Part shown: in pieces, positions 1 to 6,063 of the stretch | How the letters are laid out: each line of letters begins with the position of its first letter | Position numbering within the stretch: position 1 is the stretch's first letter | DNA from: a virus | Direction: 5' to 3' (one strand) | Length of the DNA stretch: 23,473 nt | Virus record (IMG/VR): IMGVR_UViG_3300030106_001000 | Span: 1 to 23,473 of that record | The notes under the pieces: generated by a model | The model's database searches: none | The model's input: the letters and a program-made list of their open reading frames with translations, nothing else | What the model was told of the DNA's origin: nothing | Made by a program: the position numbers and the translations under genes

Positions 1-1024
1 ACCGTACATATCCCCAGACCGACGCAGAAGCGGCTATAAGGCTCCCCCCTCCTACCCACACGGGAACCCAGGGAACCGAGAAAAACCGCGTAATAACCGC
101 TACGAGAACGCCTAGAACTAGTATTACTAATAGCTCCCCCGCTACCGCCCAATCGGGTCGAACGGGGGCGGTTCCTTGAATTAACGTCTCAAATAAAGCC
201 GCCTGAATACGATGAGGATGCATTAACCCAATAGGAGTAGGAACCATAGGACTAATACCTGCCGCAGTCACTCCTACAAAAACAATACGCCCTTCTACAG
301 GAGCTTCAAATGTGGTGTTCCAATCAATCCACACCCTACCTACGCTATCTGTTTCAATCGTATTGAAGCTAGGAACCCGTACCGCTTGTACCCCCGCTTC
401 ACTAGCTTTCACCTGATAACTAGGATCTCCTGCTAACCCCCTTAGTACATCCAATCCAAGAGCGGGGTACAGTTCTTCCCCTACTCGAAGCAACATAGGA
501 ACTCTGCGCACTAATCCATCTACCTCGGGACTAGAATTTACAATCCCTGTACCGACAGCCGCCTCTTGTAAGATTGAAACATTGGGCAAGATCCCAGGAT
601 AGCGGAGTACTTTATCTTTGACAGGTCCCATCATGGCGACCCCTGTATGCCAGCCCTGTTGTCGTTCTTCTTGAATAGCTACCGCAGAAAGGAACGTAGG
701 TAACCCAGCCATACTATTTGCGAACTCAGCGTCTCCGTCAAAACGGTCAGGTTCTGGAAAAAGAACCGTATATACCACCGCCGAAGCCCCTTGTTCCAAC
801 AGCTGTTGATTTAACTGGGCAAGGTCTTGCCGTGGCCAAGGCCACTGGCCCTGCTTCTTTAACGCTTCTTCGTCAATATCATAAATAGCTAGGTAGTCAC
901 TAGGTTTAGCGTCTTTTAGAGAAAAAAGTGTATCAAAATACTTTAAGCGTAGCGTTTCTATTGGCCAAGGGTCCCATATTCGAAGAAAAAGGAGACCGAC
1001 GACTAAAGCTAAAGTTAAACGCAT
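1..1024 (-). CDS. CHASE2-domain membrane protein (3' end beyond window)
   Basis: A 341-residue open frame begins at 1024 (ATG overlapping the upstream TAA as TAATG) and runs off the left edge, so the C-terminus is missing. An N-terminal hydrophobic segment (residues 3-15) is followed by a periplasmic domain with CHASE2 hallmarks: the IDEEALKKQGQWPWPR stretch (50-65), LFPEPDR (88-94), GIVNSSPEVDGLVRRVPML (160-178) and FVGVTAAG (249-256). Two hydrophobic segments follow (about 297-313 and 320-339), as in CHASE2 sensors, which usually have three such helices before a cyclase, kinase or other output domain. Any output domain lies outside the window. CHASE2 domains are extracytoplasmic sensory modules and are often encoded beside FecR-domain proteins; here a FecR gene lies two genes upstream. 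No clear ribosome binding site precedes the ATG, so translational coupling is likely. The family call is strong; its role in a phage is unknown. Confidence 0.85.
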   Translation of the reverse strand, partial: MRLTLALVVGLLFLRIWDPWPIETLRLKYFDTLFSLKDAKPSDYLAIYDIDEEALKKQGQWPWPRQDLAQLNQQLLEQGASAVVYTVLFPEPDRFDGDAEFANSMAGLPTFLSAVAIQEERQQGWHTGVAMMGPVKDKVLRYPGILPNVSILQEAAVGTGIVNSSPEVDGLVRRVPMLLRVGEELYPALGLDVLRGLAGDPSYQVKASEAGVQAVRVPSFNTIETDSVGRVWIDWNTTFEAPVEGRIVFVGVTAAGISPMVPTPIGLMHPHRIQAALFETLIQGTAPVRPDWAVAGELLVILVLGVLVAVITRFFSVPWVPVWVGGGSLIAASASVWGYVR

Positions 1025-1815
1025 TAGTCTTGCTGAGTAATACTAATTGTCTTGTTGCAGTTGCTCGTGCAATTAAACGTGGCACTGTACGACTTGTTGG
1101 TCGCGCCTTTCTGTACCACGGTGACATCATAGTCACTAGTATAAAACCGCATTAGCGAGGTGTGCGCTCCATTGCCTTGTTGGGTTAACGTCACCTCTCC
1201 ATCATCTGCATTGCTGTACCAGAATATATCCGCGTCTTTGTTACCAGAGCCTTTCTGTATCAAGCGTGTTGAGGCGTTATCTGCGCTGTAGTTATAGACA
1301 TACGCATTATGGTCGCCCGTTCCTTCTTGCGTGATCCAAATATCTGAATCATCCGCAAAGGAAATAATCTTTCCGTATTGGCTCTCCCCGTCCTGCTCAA
1401 TTTTGTAGACATTGTCATCCCCGGAACCCAGTATCCACGCTTGATGGTCATTGCCTGTTTGGATAATCGTAGAGGTATTATCGTCTTCATCCATGTCGAT
1501 CACGGAATAGTTTGAGTTACCGTTCACTGTCGTGATCCACGATTGGCCGTCATGATTAGACCAAACGGACTGCACGTACGCCTGATTCGAGTCACCCGTC
1601 ACGTTCACCGTTATGGTCGCATTGTCGCAGGTATGGTTCTGAACGAGTGTGTTGTCAAAGCTACCCAATCCACAGTAGATACCCGTGGTATTACTGGTTC
1701 CCACTTGTTTTGTCGTAATAGTCGCTCCGGTCCCTTGAGCCTTTAGCGTGATGACGTTATCGCCTGCAAAACTATGGAGACTGAAAAATAATAATGGAAT
1801 TATCGCCCACACCAT
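1024..1815 (-). CDS. curlin-like repeat protein 2 (CsgA/CsgB-like secreted protein)
   Basis: This 263-residue protein has a short signal peptide (residues 1-17, ending SFA before GDN). The mature part is built of irregular beta-strand repeats rich in Q, G, N and T, such as IIQTG (117-121), ITQEGTGDHN (161-170), LIQKGSGNKD (185-194), LTQQGNGAHT (210-219), VVQKGATNK (233-241) and a final SITQQD. These resemble the curlin pattern of Q-x-G-x-x-N ladders that stack into amyloid, though spacing is less regular than in E. coli CsgA. Unlike classical curlins it carries cysteines (48, 63, 249, 253), including a C-x3-C near the C-terminus. The ATG at 1815 sits behind GGAGG and overlaps the FecR gene by 44 bases. 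Being in the same run as CsgG and CsgF homologues, it is a likely substrate of that pore. It could instead be a minor nucleator or a surface adhesin. Confidence 0.75.
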   Translation of the reverse strand: MVWAIIPLLFFSLHSFAGDNVITLKAQGTGATITTKQVGTSNTTGIYCGLGSFDNTLVQNHTCDNATITVNVTGDSNQAYVQSVWSNHDGQSWITTVNGNSNYSVIDMDEDDNTSTIIQTGNDHQAWILGSGDDNVYKIEQDGESQYGKIISFADDSDIWITQEGTGDHNAYVYNYSADNASTRLIQKGSGNKDADIFWYSNADDGEVTLTQQGNGAHTSLMRFYTSDYDVTVVQKGATNKSYSATFNCTSNCNKTISITQQD

Positions 1816-2851
1816 TCACCTCCACATCCATAATCGTTTCTACACTATTGATCCGCAAGGACGTTGATTTGTACTTATCAATCGCGATATCAAACGTGTT
1901 CGTTCCTTGGTGCACAAAGAATAAGTGCTCCCCTTCAATGAACGTGTACGTTTGAAGTACCGGATCAAACCCCGGCAAAATACCCGCGATTTCTATTCCG
2001 TCCATTTCGTTGACTACTTCTGTCTTTTTCTTTGAGCTGGTTTCCATCACCGCCAAGAGGTCTACCAAGAAATCAAACGACAACAAATCGATATCCAACC
2101 GCGTAATCTCTTCTTCCTCTTCTAAAAAGTCCTTATCCAAATCTGGTGCGTCTTCAAAGAAGTCTCGGTCCAGATCTGAAGAGGTTTCCCCTTGCTGTTC
2201 CGCTTCTGCTTCCACAATAGCGGGAGGTTTATTGACAATCAGCATGTTGTCGATCAAATCCAAGCTGATATTTCCCAGCACTACTGCCTTGGTGGGGCGC
2301 GACTCAAACGTACTTACCATAGTCGCTTGGAACGGTTGGTCGAGTATTTCCGTACCGGACCAAGTCGTTACCGATATAGCCCCAGATGAGTTGCCACTCG
2401 CATCAGGTAGTAAAATAATCAGGCTACGCCCTAGCTCATCAACGGTTGTCGTGAAATCTGTACCACGTATACCAATGGTTGCACTGGGCGTCTTAATGAA
2501 AATGTTTTCTTTCTTGATTCCAGACAGCCGACCCGTAATAAATCGGGCAGTTCCGGAGGCCATATTGAGAGCCAGTTTTGATTTATTGGGGTCCGGGTCA
2601 TATACGAAATCATCGATGACAAGTTTCGAATGCTCCGTTAAACGAACCACCGAAGAATCTAAAAACTCAATAGCGATGCGACCATTTCCGGTACGAACGT
2701 CGTCGTAAGAGGAAATTCCTAGAGCCAGCTCTGCCAGCAACTTATCATCAGAACCCTGTCGAATGACCTCCCCGTTTCCACGTAACTCCGAGATGGCCCC
2801 CACATCAACGGCATTAGCCCATCCTGCGAGAATCAGCAGCCAGAAGCGCAT
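1772..2851 (-). CDS. FecR-domain periplasmic protein with curlin-like C-terminus
   Basis: A 359-residue secreted protein with a signal peptide (residues 1-14, WANA before VDVG). Residues about 20-150 form a FecR domain: ELRGNGEVIRQG, then DVRTGNGRIAIEFLDSSVVR (51-70), SKLVIDDFVYDP and TPSATIGIRGTDF (121-133). A strongly acidic linker follows (about 225-250) with a twice-repeated DLD-[RK]-DF motif. The last 50 residues switch to VHQGTNTFDIAID (313-325) and VEVNGVGDNSIIIFQ (343-357), which look like curlin strands. Stand-alone FecR proteins outside iron regulation often accompany CHASE2 proteins and surface systems. Here it sits between two curlin-like genes, overlapping both (19 and 44 bases), so it probably acts on or anchors the secreted fibre in the periplasm. 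The start at 2851 lacks an obvious SD and is presumably coupled to the upstream gene. The domain call is firm; the curlin-like tail is by-eye inference. Confidence 0.82.
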   Translation of the reverse strand: MRFWLLILAGWANAVDVGAISELRGNGEVIRQGSDDKLLAELALGISSYDDVRTGNGRIAIEFLDSSVVRLTEHSKLVIDDFVYDPDPNKSKLALNMASGTARFITGRLSGIKKENIFIKTPSATIGIRGTDFTTTVDELGRSLIILLPDASGNSSGAISVTTWSGTEILDQPFQATMVSTFESRPTKAVVLGNISLDLIDNMLIVNKPPAIVEAEAEQQGETSSDLDRDFFEDAPDLDKDFLEEEEEITRLDIDLLSFDFLVDLLAVMETSSKKKTEVVNEMDGIEIAGILPGFDPVLQTYTFIEGEHLFFVHQGTNTFDIAIDKYKSTSLRINSVETIMDVEVNGVGDNSIIIFQSP

Positions 2852-3651
2852 TGGTCAATATTAATACTACTGTCGGTTCCACCACTAGATTGTAGTAATA
2901 AATTCGCTACGTTACTACTCGCCGTATCCGTTTGATCAATATCAATATTCATGTTGGAACCCGCGTAGGTCATAGCTATCGTGTGCTCTTTACCCGACTG
3001 CGTAACATCGATGTCGTTACTGGCTCCGGTAACCGTGGCGGTGAAGTTCTTTTTATCCCCCGACTGGGTGATCGTCACCTCGTTGGAGTTCCCAGTTAAT
3101 GTGCCGGTGATATTGGAATCCGCTGATCCCGCTTGTGTGGTATCCACATCACTACTGTTTCCTGCAACCGTCCAGTTGTTCACACAGCCAACCACATTAC
3201 ATTTCACGTTCATGTTGTTGGATGTTCCATCGATATCGAAATCCTGATTACCACTGGTCGCCGTTGCCGCATCACCTTGTGTGAATACCAAAACGTTACT
3301 ACCGCCTAATGCGTCGTAATCGAAATCCGATTGTGCTACATCGCCCGTACCACCCACCGTAAAGGTAGCTGTGTTAGAATCACCTTCAGCTTTATAAGTC
3401 CAACTACTGCTTCCAGCCTGCAAGATGCTTGCCGCAATGGTGTTGGTATCACCAAGCTGATCTATATCTACCGTCATACTTGCGCCACTAATAATGGCTC
3501 GTGCTTGTGACGTACCTATTTTGTTAGTAGCACCGATCTGGTCTATAGTGAGTGTTAACCCAGTTCCTGTCTGTGTTAAATAGATGTCATTATTGCCTGC
3601 AAACGACATGAAAGGAACGCATAGTATAAATATACTAAGAAGCCTCTTCAT
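2833..3651 (-). CDS. curlin-like repeat protein 1 (CsgA/CsgB-like secreted protein)
   Basis: I start this gene at the ATG at 3651 rather than at upstream in-frame codons, because it follows GGAGG at good spacing and begins a clean signal peptide (MKRLLSIFIL...SFA, residues 1-18). The 272-residue product is a run of beta-strand repeats of the curlin type: IYLTQTGTGLTLTIDQIGAT (23-42), VDIDQLGDTNTI (61-72), LVFTQGD (121-127), VTITQSGDKKNFTATVTGAS (192-211), IDVTQSG (214-220), MNIDIDQTDTASSN (234-247) and SINIDQ (262-267). It is longer than E. coli CsgA (about 150 residues) and less regular. It contains C-x4-C (151/156) and ends in C-x3-C (268/272), unusual for curlins. It overlaps the csgG-like stop by 17 bases and the FecR start by 19 bases. 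The best inference is that it is a main substrate of the CsgG/CsgF pore. Confidence 0.8.
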   Translation of the reverse strand: MKRLLSIFILCVPFMSFAGNNDIYLTQTGTGLTLTIDQIGATNKIGTSQARAIISGASMTVDIDQLGDTNTIAASILQAGSSSWTYKAEGDSNTATFTVGGTGDVAQSDFDYDALGGSNVLVFTQGDAATATSGNQDFDIDGTSNNMNVKCNVVGCVNNWTVAGNSSDVDTTQAGSADSNITGTLTGNSNEVTITQSGDKKNFTATVTGASNDIDVTQSGKEHTIAMTYAGSNMNIDIDQTDTASSNVANLLLQSSGGTDSSINIDQCASGC

Positions 3652-4459
3652 CGCTGTCCTCCAATGTTGTATAGTCGAAGTCCCAAACTTGTTGTTCAAG
3701 TCCTTTAATGACAAGCCCATACACTGCCGCTTCTATGGCGGCTCGTACTGCGTGATTGACCGCTTCATTTTCTGTGCTGCCGCTCTCTGCTTCGACTAAT
3801 TGGGTTCCTAATTCATAAAAACGGAAAAAATCCGTACCTCCCCCTGTAGATAGTATCGTTTTAGTAGCCGTTGCATTGAGTAAAACCTCTCCCGTTTGCA
3901 CGAGGACTGCTCGCAATACGACTGTTACTTTATCTTCTCGATATTGGTGGCGCATCCCAATACCGAGTGTTCTTGCTCCAGAACCTCCAGTTCTTAGATT
4001 GGTATCATAGCCTATGATTCCTCCTTCAATAATAAGACCTGCATATAGCAAAGGCTTTAGTTGATTTGCTCCCTCACCTTCATACATATCACGGGTATTC
4101 TTAATCAGTTGACGTTCACGGGTTAAACCGTCTAATCCCGCACGTTCCACCACCGCAAACCAATTGCCACGCCCCGCGTCTCGTAACGCTTCGATAAGAA
4201 TATCAACACCACCCTGCGTCACGGCTGTACTAAACGATGCAATATTATCTAAGGCTTTCCGCTGTCCTGTTTTGTCCTGAAATTCGTACACTGCAATGAC
4301 GGCTTTAGTCAAAGGGGGTGGTAAATTTAGTAATTGGTGGGCCGCGCTAGGTACGATTTCTGGTCCTTGCCGTTCAAATTCTAAGCTGCGCTGGACTCCT
4401 GTGAACGCAGTGCACCCACCAAGAAACAGAAGACATAGCAATAGTAAGTCACGAGTCAT
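3635..4459 (-). CDS. csgG: CsgG-like curli secretion channel lipoprotein
   Basis: The 274-residue product is close in length to E. coli CsgG (277) and matches it along its whole length by eye. It has a lipoprotein signal with lipobox LGGC (acylated Cys16), then VIAVYEFQDKTGQ (54-66), FSTAVTQGG (76-84), ERAGLDGLTRERQLI (105-119), GLIIEGGIIGYDTN (141-154), a GGSGARTLGIG turn (158-168), VVLRAVLVQTGEVL (180-193), TKTILS (199-204) and the C-terminal helices. CsgG forms a nonameric outer-membrane pore that exports curlin subunits. I chose the ATG at 4459 over a TTG at 4483 because it places the lipobox normally and gives only an 11-base overlap with the CsgF-like gene. In the channel constriction, Phe76 aligns with E. 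coli Phe56, but the Tyr51 and Asn55 positions differ. This is the firmest evidence for a curli-type system in this phage region. Confidence 0.95.
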   Translation of the reverse strand: MTRDLLLLCLLFLGGCTAFTGVQRSLEFERQGPEIVPSAAHQLLNLPPPLTKAVIAVYEFQDKTGQRKALDNIASFSTAVTQGGVDILIEALRDAGRGNWFAVVERAGLDGLTRERQLIKNTRDMYEGEGANQLKPLLYAGLIIEGGIIGYDTNLRTGGSGARTLGIGMRHQYREDKVTVVLRAVLVQTGEVLLNATATKTILSTGGGTDFFRFYELGTQLVEAESGSTENEAVNHAVRAAIEAAVYGLVIKGLEQQVWDFDYTTLEDSDEEAS

Positions 4460-4940
4460 CGCACTCGGCCCAGCAACCGCCAAAGTTGCCTACGGGAATC
4501 ACAATTTCTGTCGTAGAAATCATGACGCCATCAAACCATTCTTCGATAGTGAGTGTGATTGTTGTTCCATCATTCACCCATCTCAGGATGTTTCCCTCTA
4601 AATTTATCTCTCCTGTAATGGGGTTCTCAGAGGTTGGAATACCGTCGTAATTAAACAACGACTCCGAAAGATCCTTTGCTAACGTGGAGTAAATCCGAGA
4701 CTCTAAGTTTCGAATAAACTTAGACAGTACGGTGTTGTCTGCCTCTCGTTCTGCCTCATCCAGCTTCTCTTGAATCTCACTCGCTAGATCGTCGGCCCGT
4801 GTGCGCTCTTGCTCATCGATAGTCAAGTAGTGCGCGGATTGATTAATGCCATTAAAACTGGGGCTATTGAAGCGATGGACTAACTCGGAGGCCATCACCG
4901 GCAATACCAGAAACAGCAGGCTAATCTTTACGCTGGTCAT
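4449..4940 (-). CDS. csgF: CsgF-like curli assembly factor
   Basis: This 163-residue protein has a signal peptide (1-17) followed by ELVHRFNSPSFNGINQSAHY (19-38), which lines up with the mature N-terminus of E. coli CsgF (Phe-Arg-Asn-Pro-Asn-Phe-Gly-Gly). In CsgF that N-terminus inserts into the CsgG channel and forms a second constriction. A charged helical middle (about 44-95) and a beta-rich end (LEGNILRWVNDGTTITLTIEE, within 114-134) also fit the family layout. It is about 25 residues longer than E. coli CsgF (138), mainly in the acidic linker, and ends in Cys-Trp-Ala-Glu-Cys (156-160), which E. coli CsgF lacks. It overlaps the holin-like gene upstream by 20 bases and the CsgG start downstream by 11. 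The adjacency to a clear CsgG makes the assignment solid. Confidence 0.88.
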   Translation of the reverse strand: MTSVKISLLFLVLPVMASELVHRFNSPSFNGINQSAHYLTIDEQERTRADDLASEIQEKLDEAEREADNTVLSKFIRNLESRIYSTLAKDLSESLFNYDGIPTSENPITGEINLEGNILRWVNDGTTITLTIEEWFDGVMISTTEIVIPVGNFGGCWAECDDS

Positions 4941-5271
4941 CCCGATCTGCTTTGGCTACTTTTTCTATATCAATTAGATTCGGTACACCCAGCAACGTTT
5001 TGAGCAAGACATCTTGCCGTATAGTTTGATTGTCCACAGCGCGTACCCTATCGATAAGAGAAATGATAATTCCATGCTGAGTTTCCAGTTGGGACATGAG
5101 CCTCTGCTCCATATTGTCCATCTTTGTATTAATACTGTCGTCTATCGCATCAATTTTTTGTTCAATAGTCCCCATTATCTTAGAAAGAAGCTGCCACAGA
5201 AGCCAGCCTAATCCTAAAAGACCCGCTACGGGTACACCCACCTCATTGATAATAGTAACAAAATCATTCAT
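4921..5271 (-). CDS. holin-like membrane/coiled-coil protein
   Basis: The 116-residue protein has one predicted transmembrane segment near the N-terminus (about residues 11-32, VGVPVAGLLGLGWLLWQLLS) followed by a long amphipathic, coiled-coil-prone region (35-90) and a charged tail. One membrane anchor plus coiled coil resembles BhlA/UviB-type holin-like proteins and some phage spanin or lysis-accessory proteins. Its ATG overlaps the stop of the M15 endolysin as TAATG, so the two are almost certainly co-translated; that position supports a lysis role. It also overlaps the CsgF-like gene downstream by 20 bases, physically joining the lysis genes to the curli-type cassette. No enzymatic motif is seen. 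It could alternatively be an inner-membrane partner of the secretion genes. Confidence 0.6.
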   Translation of the reverse strand: MNDFVTIINEVGVPVAGLLGLGWLLWQLLSKIMGTIEQKIDAIDDSINTKMDNMEQRLMSQLETQHGIIISLIDRVRAVDNQTIRQDVLLKTLLGVPNLIDIEKVAKADRDDQRKD

Positions 5272-5732
5272 TACTCAAAGAAGCTATACCCTGATTTATT
5301 ATAAATCAGAGCTTCCTTCCGGTTCTCTTCTTCCGAGACATAGGAGACATGAACCCATCCGCTATTAGGGTCCACTCCATCATAAAACTCTAAAATTAAC
5401 TGGTCATAATCAAGATTTTCTTTAATCCAACGGGCTAAACTTTCATTAGATATGGTAGAAATTTCAAAATCAATAGCCTGACCCTTACAATGCTGAGACT
5501 TCGCGCTGCTTCCAATAGCCTCATTCAATTCTAAACATCGAAAGCCACTATTCGGAGCAAAAGGCTTATCAAAAAACACTCGAACAGGTTCTAACACGTT
5601 TTCAGTCACCTGTTTTAAGCATTCTAATTCATCTTCATTAGGAAGATTTTCAATACCCAACCGTTCAGCAGTTTGAGACTTACACAGCTCACCTAACGTA
5701 AAATGATCACTTATCCTAGTCGTTTTATCCAT
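5271..5732 (-). CDS. M15-family peptidoglycan endopeptidase (endolysin)
   Basis: Read from the ATG at 5732, the 153-residue protein begins ISDHFTLGELCKS (7-19), the usual opening of phage M15A (Peptidase_M15_3) peptidases. The zinc ligands are visible: His81 and Asp88 in SQHCKGQAIDFE (79-90) and His128 in WVHVSY (126-131). The NSGFR motif (61-65) is also typical. These enzymes cleave peptide bonds in peptidoglycan stems or cross-links and serve as phage endolysins. A longer in-frame reading to 5897 exists but would overwrite the well-supported 109-residue gene in another frame, so I reject it. The start has only a distant CGAGGT upstream and lies two bases from that gene's stop (TGATATG), suggesting coupling. 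No signal peptide or membrane segment is seen, so release to the cell wall needs a holin, plausibly the next gene. Confidence 0.9.
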   Translation of the reverse strand: MDKTTRISDHFTLGELCKSQTAERLGIENLPNEDELECLKQVTENVLEPVRVFFDKPFAPNSGFRCLELNEAIGSSAKSQHCKGQAIDFEISTISNESLARWIKENLDYDQLILEFYDGVDPNSGWVHVSYVSEEENRKEALIYNKSGYSFFE

Positions 5733-5733
5733 A

Positions 5734-6063
5734 TCAGAGAATTGCAACCTCGATTGATCCAGCGGTGGTGATTTGAAGGGTTCCAACGGCTCCTGTGCCG
5801 CTGACTCCTGCGGAATTGGGAGTGGAAATATTTTCCCAACGATCTGTTTCCCAAACTTGAAGAACGCCTTCATCCAAATTCCAAATAAGGTCTCCATTAT
5901 TAAACTTTATCTCATCTCTCGTAGAAACAATAAAAGCTGGAGTAGCGTTCGTATCATAAGACCCTAAATTCAGTTCTAATACTCGAATAAGTTTATTGAA
6001 TATGTCACTGCGAACTTGCGGATCTGTTGCTAAAGGTAATCTGGTTTCTAAAAGACGACCCAC
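5734..6063 (-). CDS. small tail-associated protein with C-terminal GAVG module
   Basis: This 109-residue protein starts at a GTG overlapping the upstream TAG (TAGTG), behind GGAAG. Residues 1-80 have a helix-like N-terminal part (RSDIFNKLIRVLELN) and a beta part ending in DLIWNLDEGVLQVWETDRWE (58-77), a pattern seen in small phage tail proteins. Residues 86-109 are GVSGTGAVGTLQITTAGSI plus five more, a single copy of the 22-residue beta module that is tandemly repeated in the 231-residue protein at 13647-14342 and ends the zinc-ribbon protein at 16478. I do not recognise an enzyme. Between the 629-residue tail protein and the endolysin it is most likely a virion component. Confidence 0.7.
   Translation of the reverse strand: MGRLLETRLPLATDPQVRSDIFNKLIRVLELNLGSYDTNATPAFIVSTRDEIKFNNGDLIWNLDEGVLQVWETDRWENISTPNSAGVSGTGAVGTLQITTAGSIEVAIL

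Noticed and set aside
2010-2708. A 232-residue plus-strand frame opposite the FecR gene
   Set aside because: Ser-rich antisense shadow; the minus-strand frame has a signal peptide and FecR motifs.
3652-3720. Longer start for curlin-like protein 1 at 3720
   Set aside because: It places about 20 extra residues before a perfect signal peptide and lies fully within the CsgG gene; the GGAGG-led ATG at 3651 is better.
5733-5897. Extended N-terminus of the M15 endolysin starting at 5897
   Set aside because: It would run out of frame through the 109-residue gene whose GAVG module is clearly real in the other frame; the endolysin domain opens right after the ATG at 5732.
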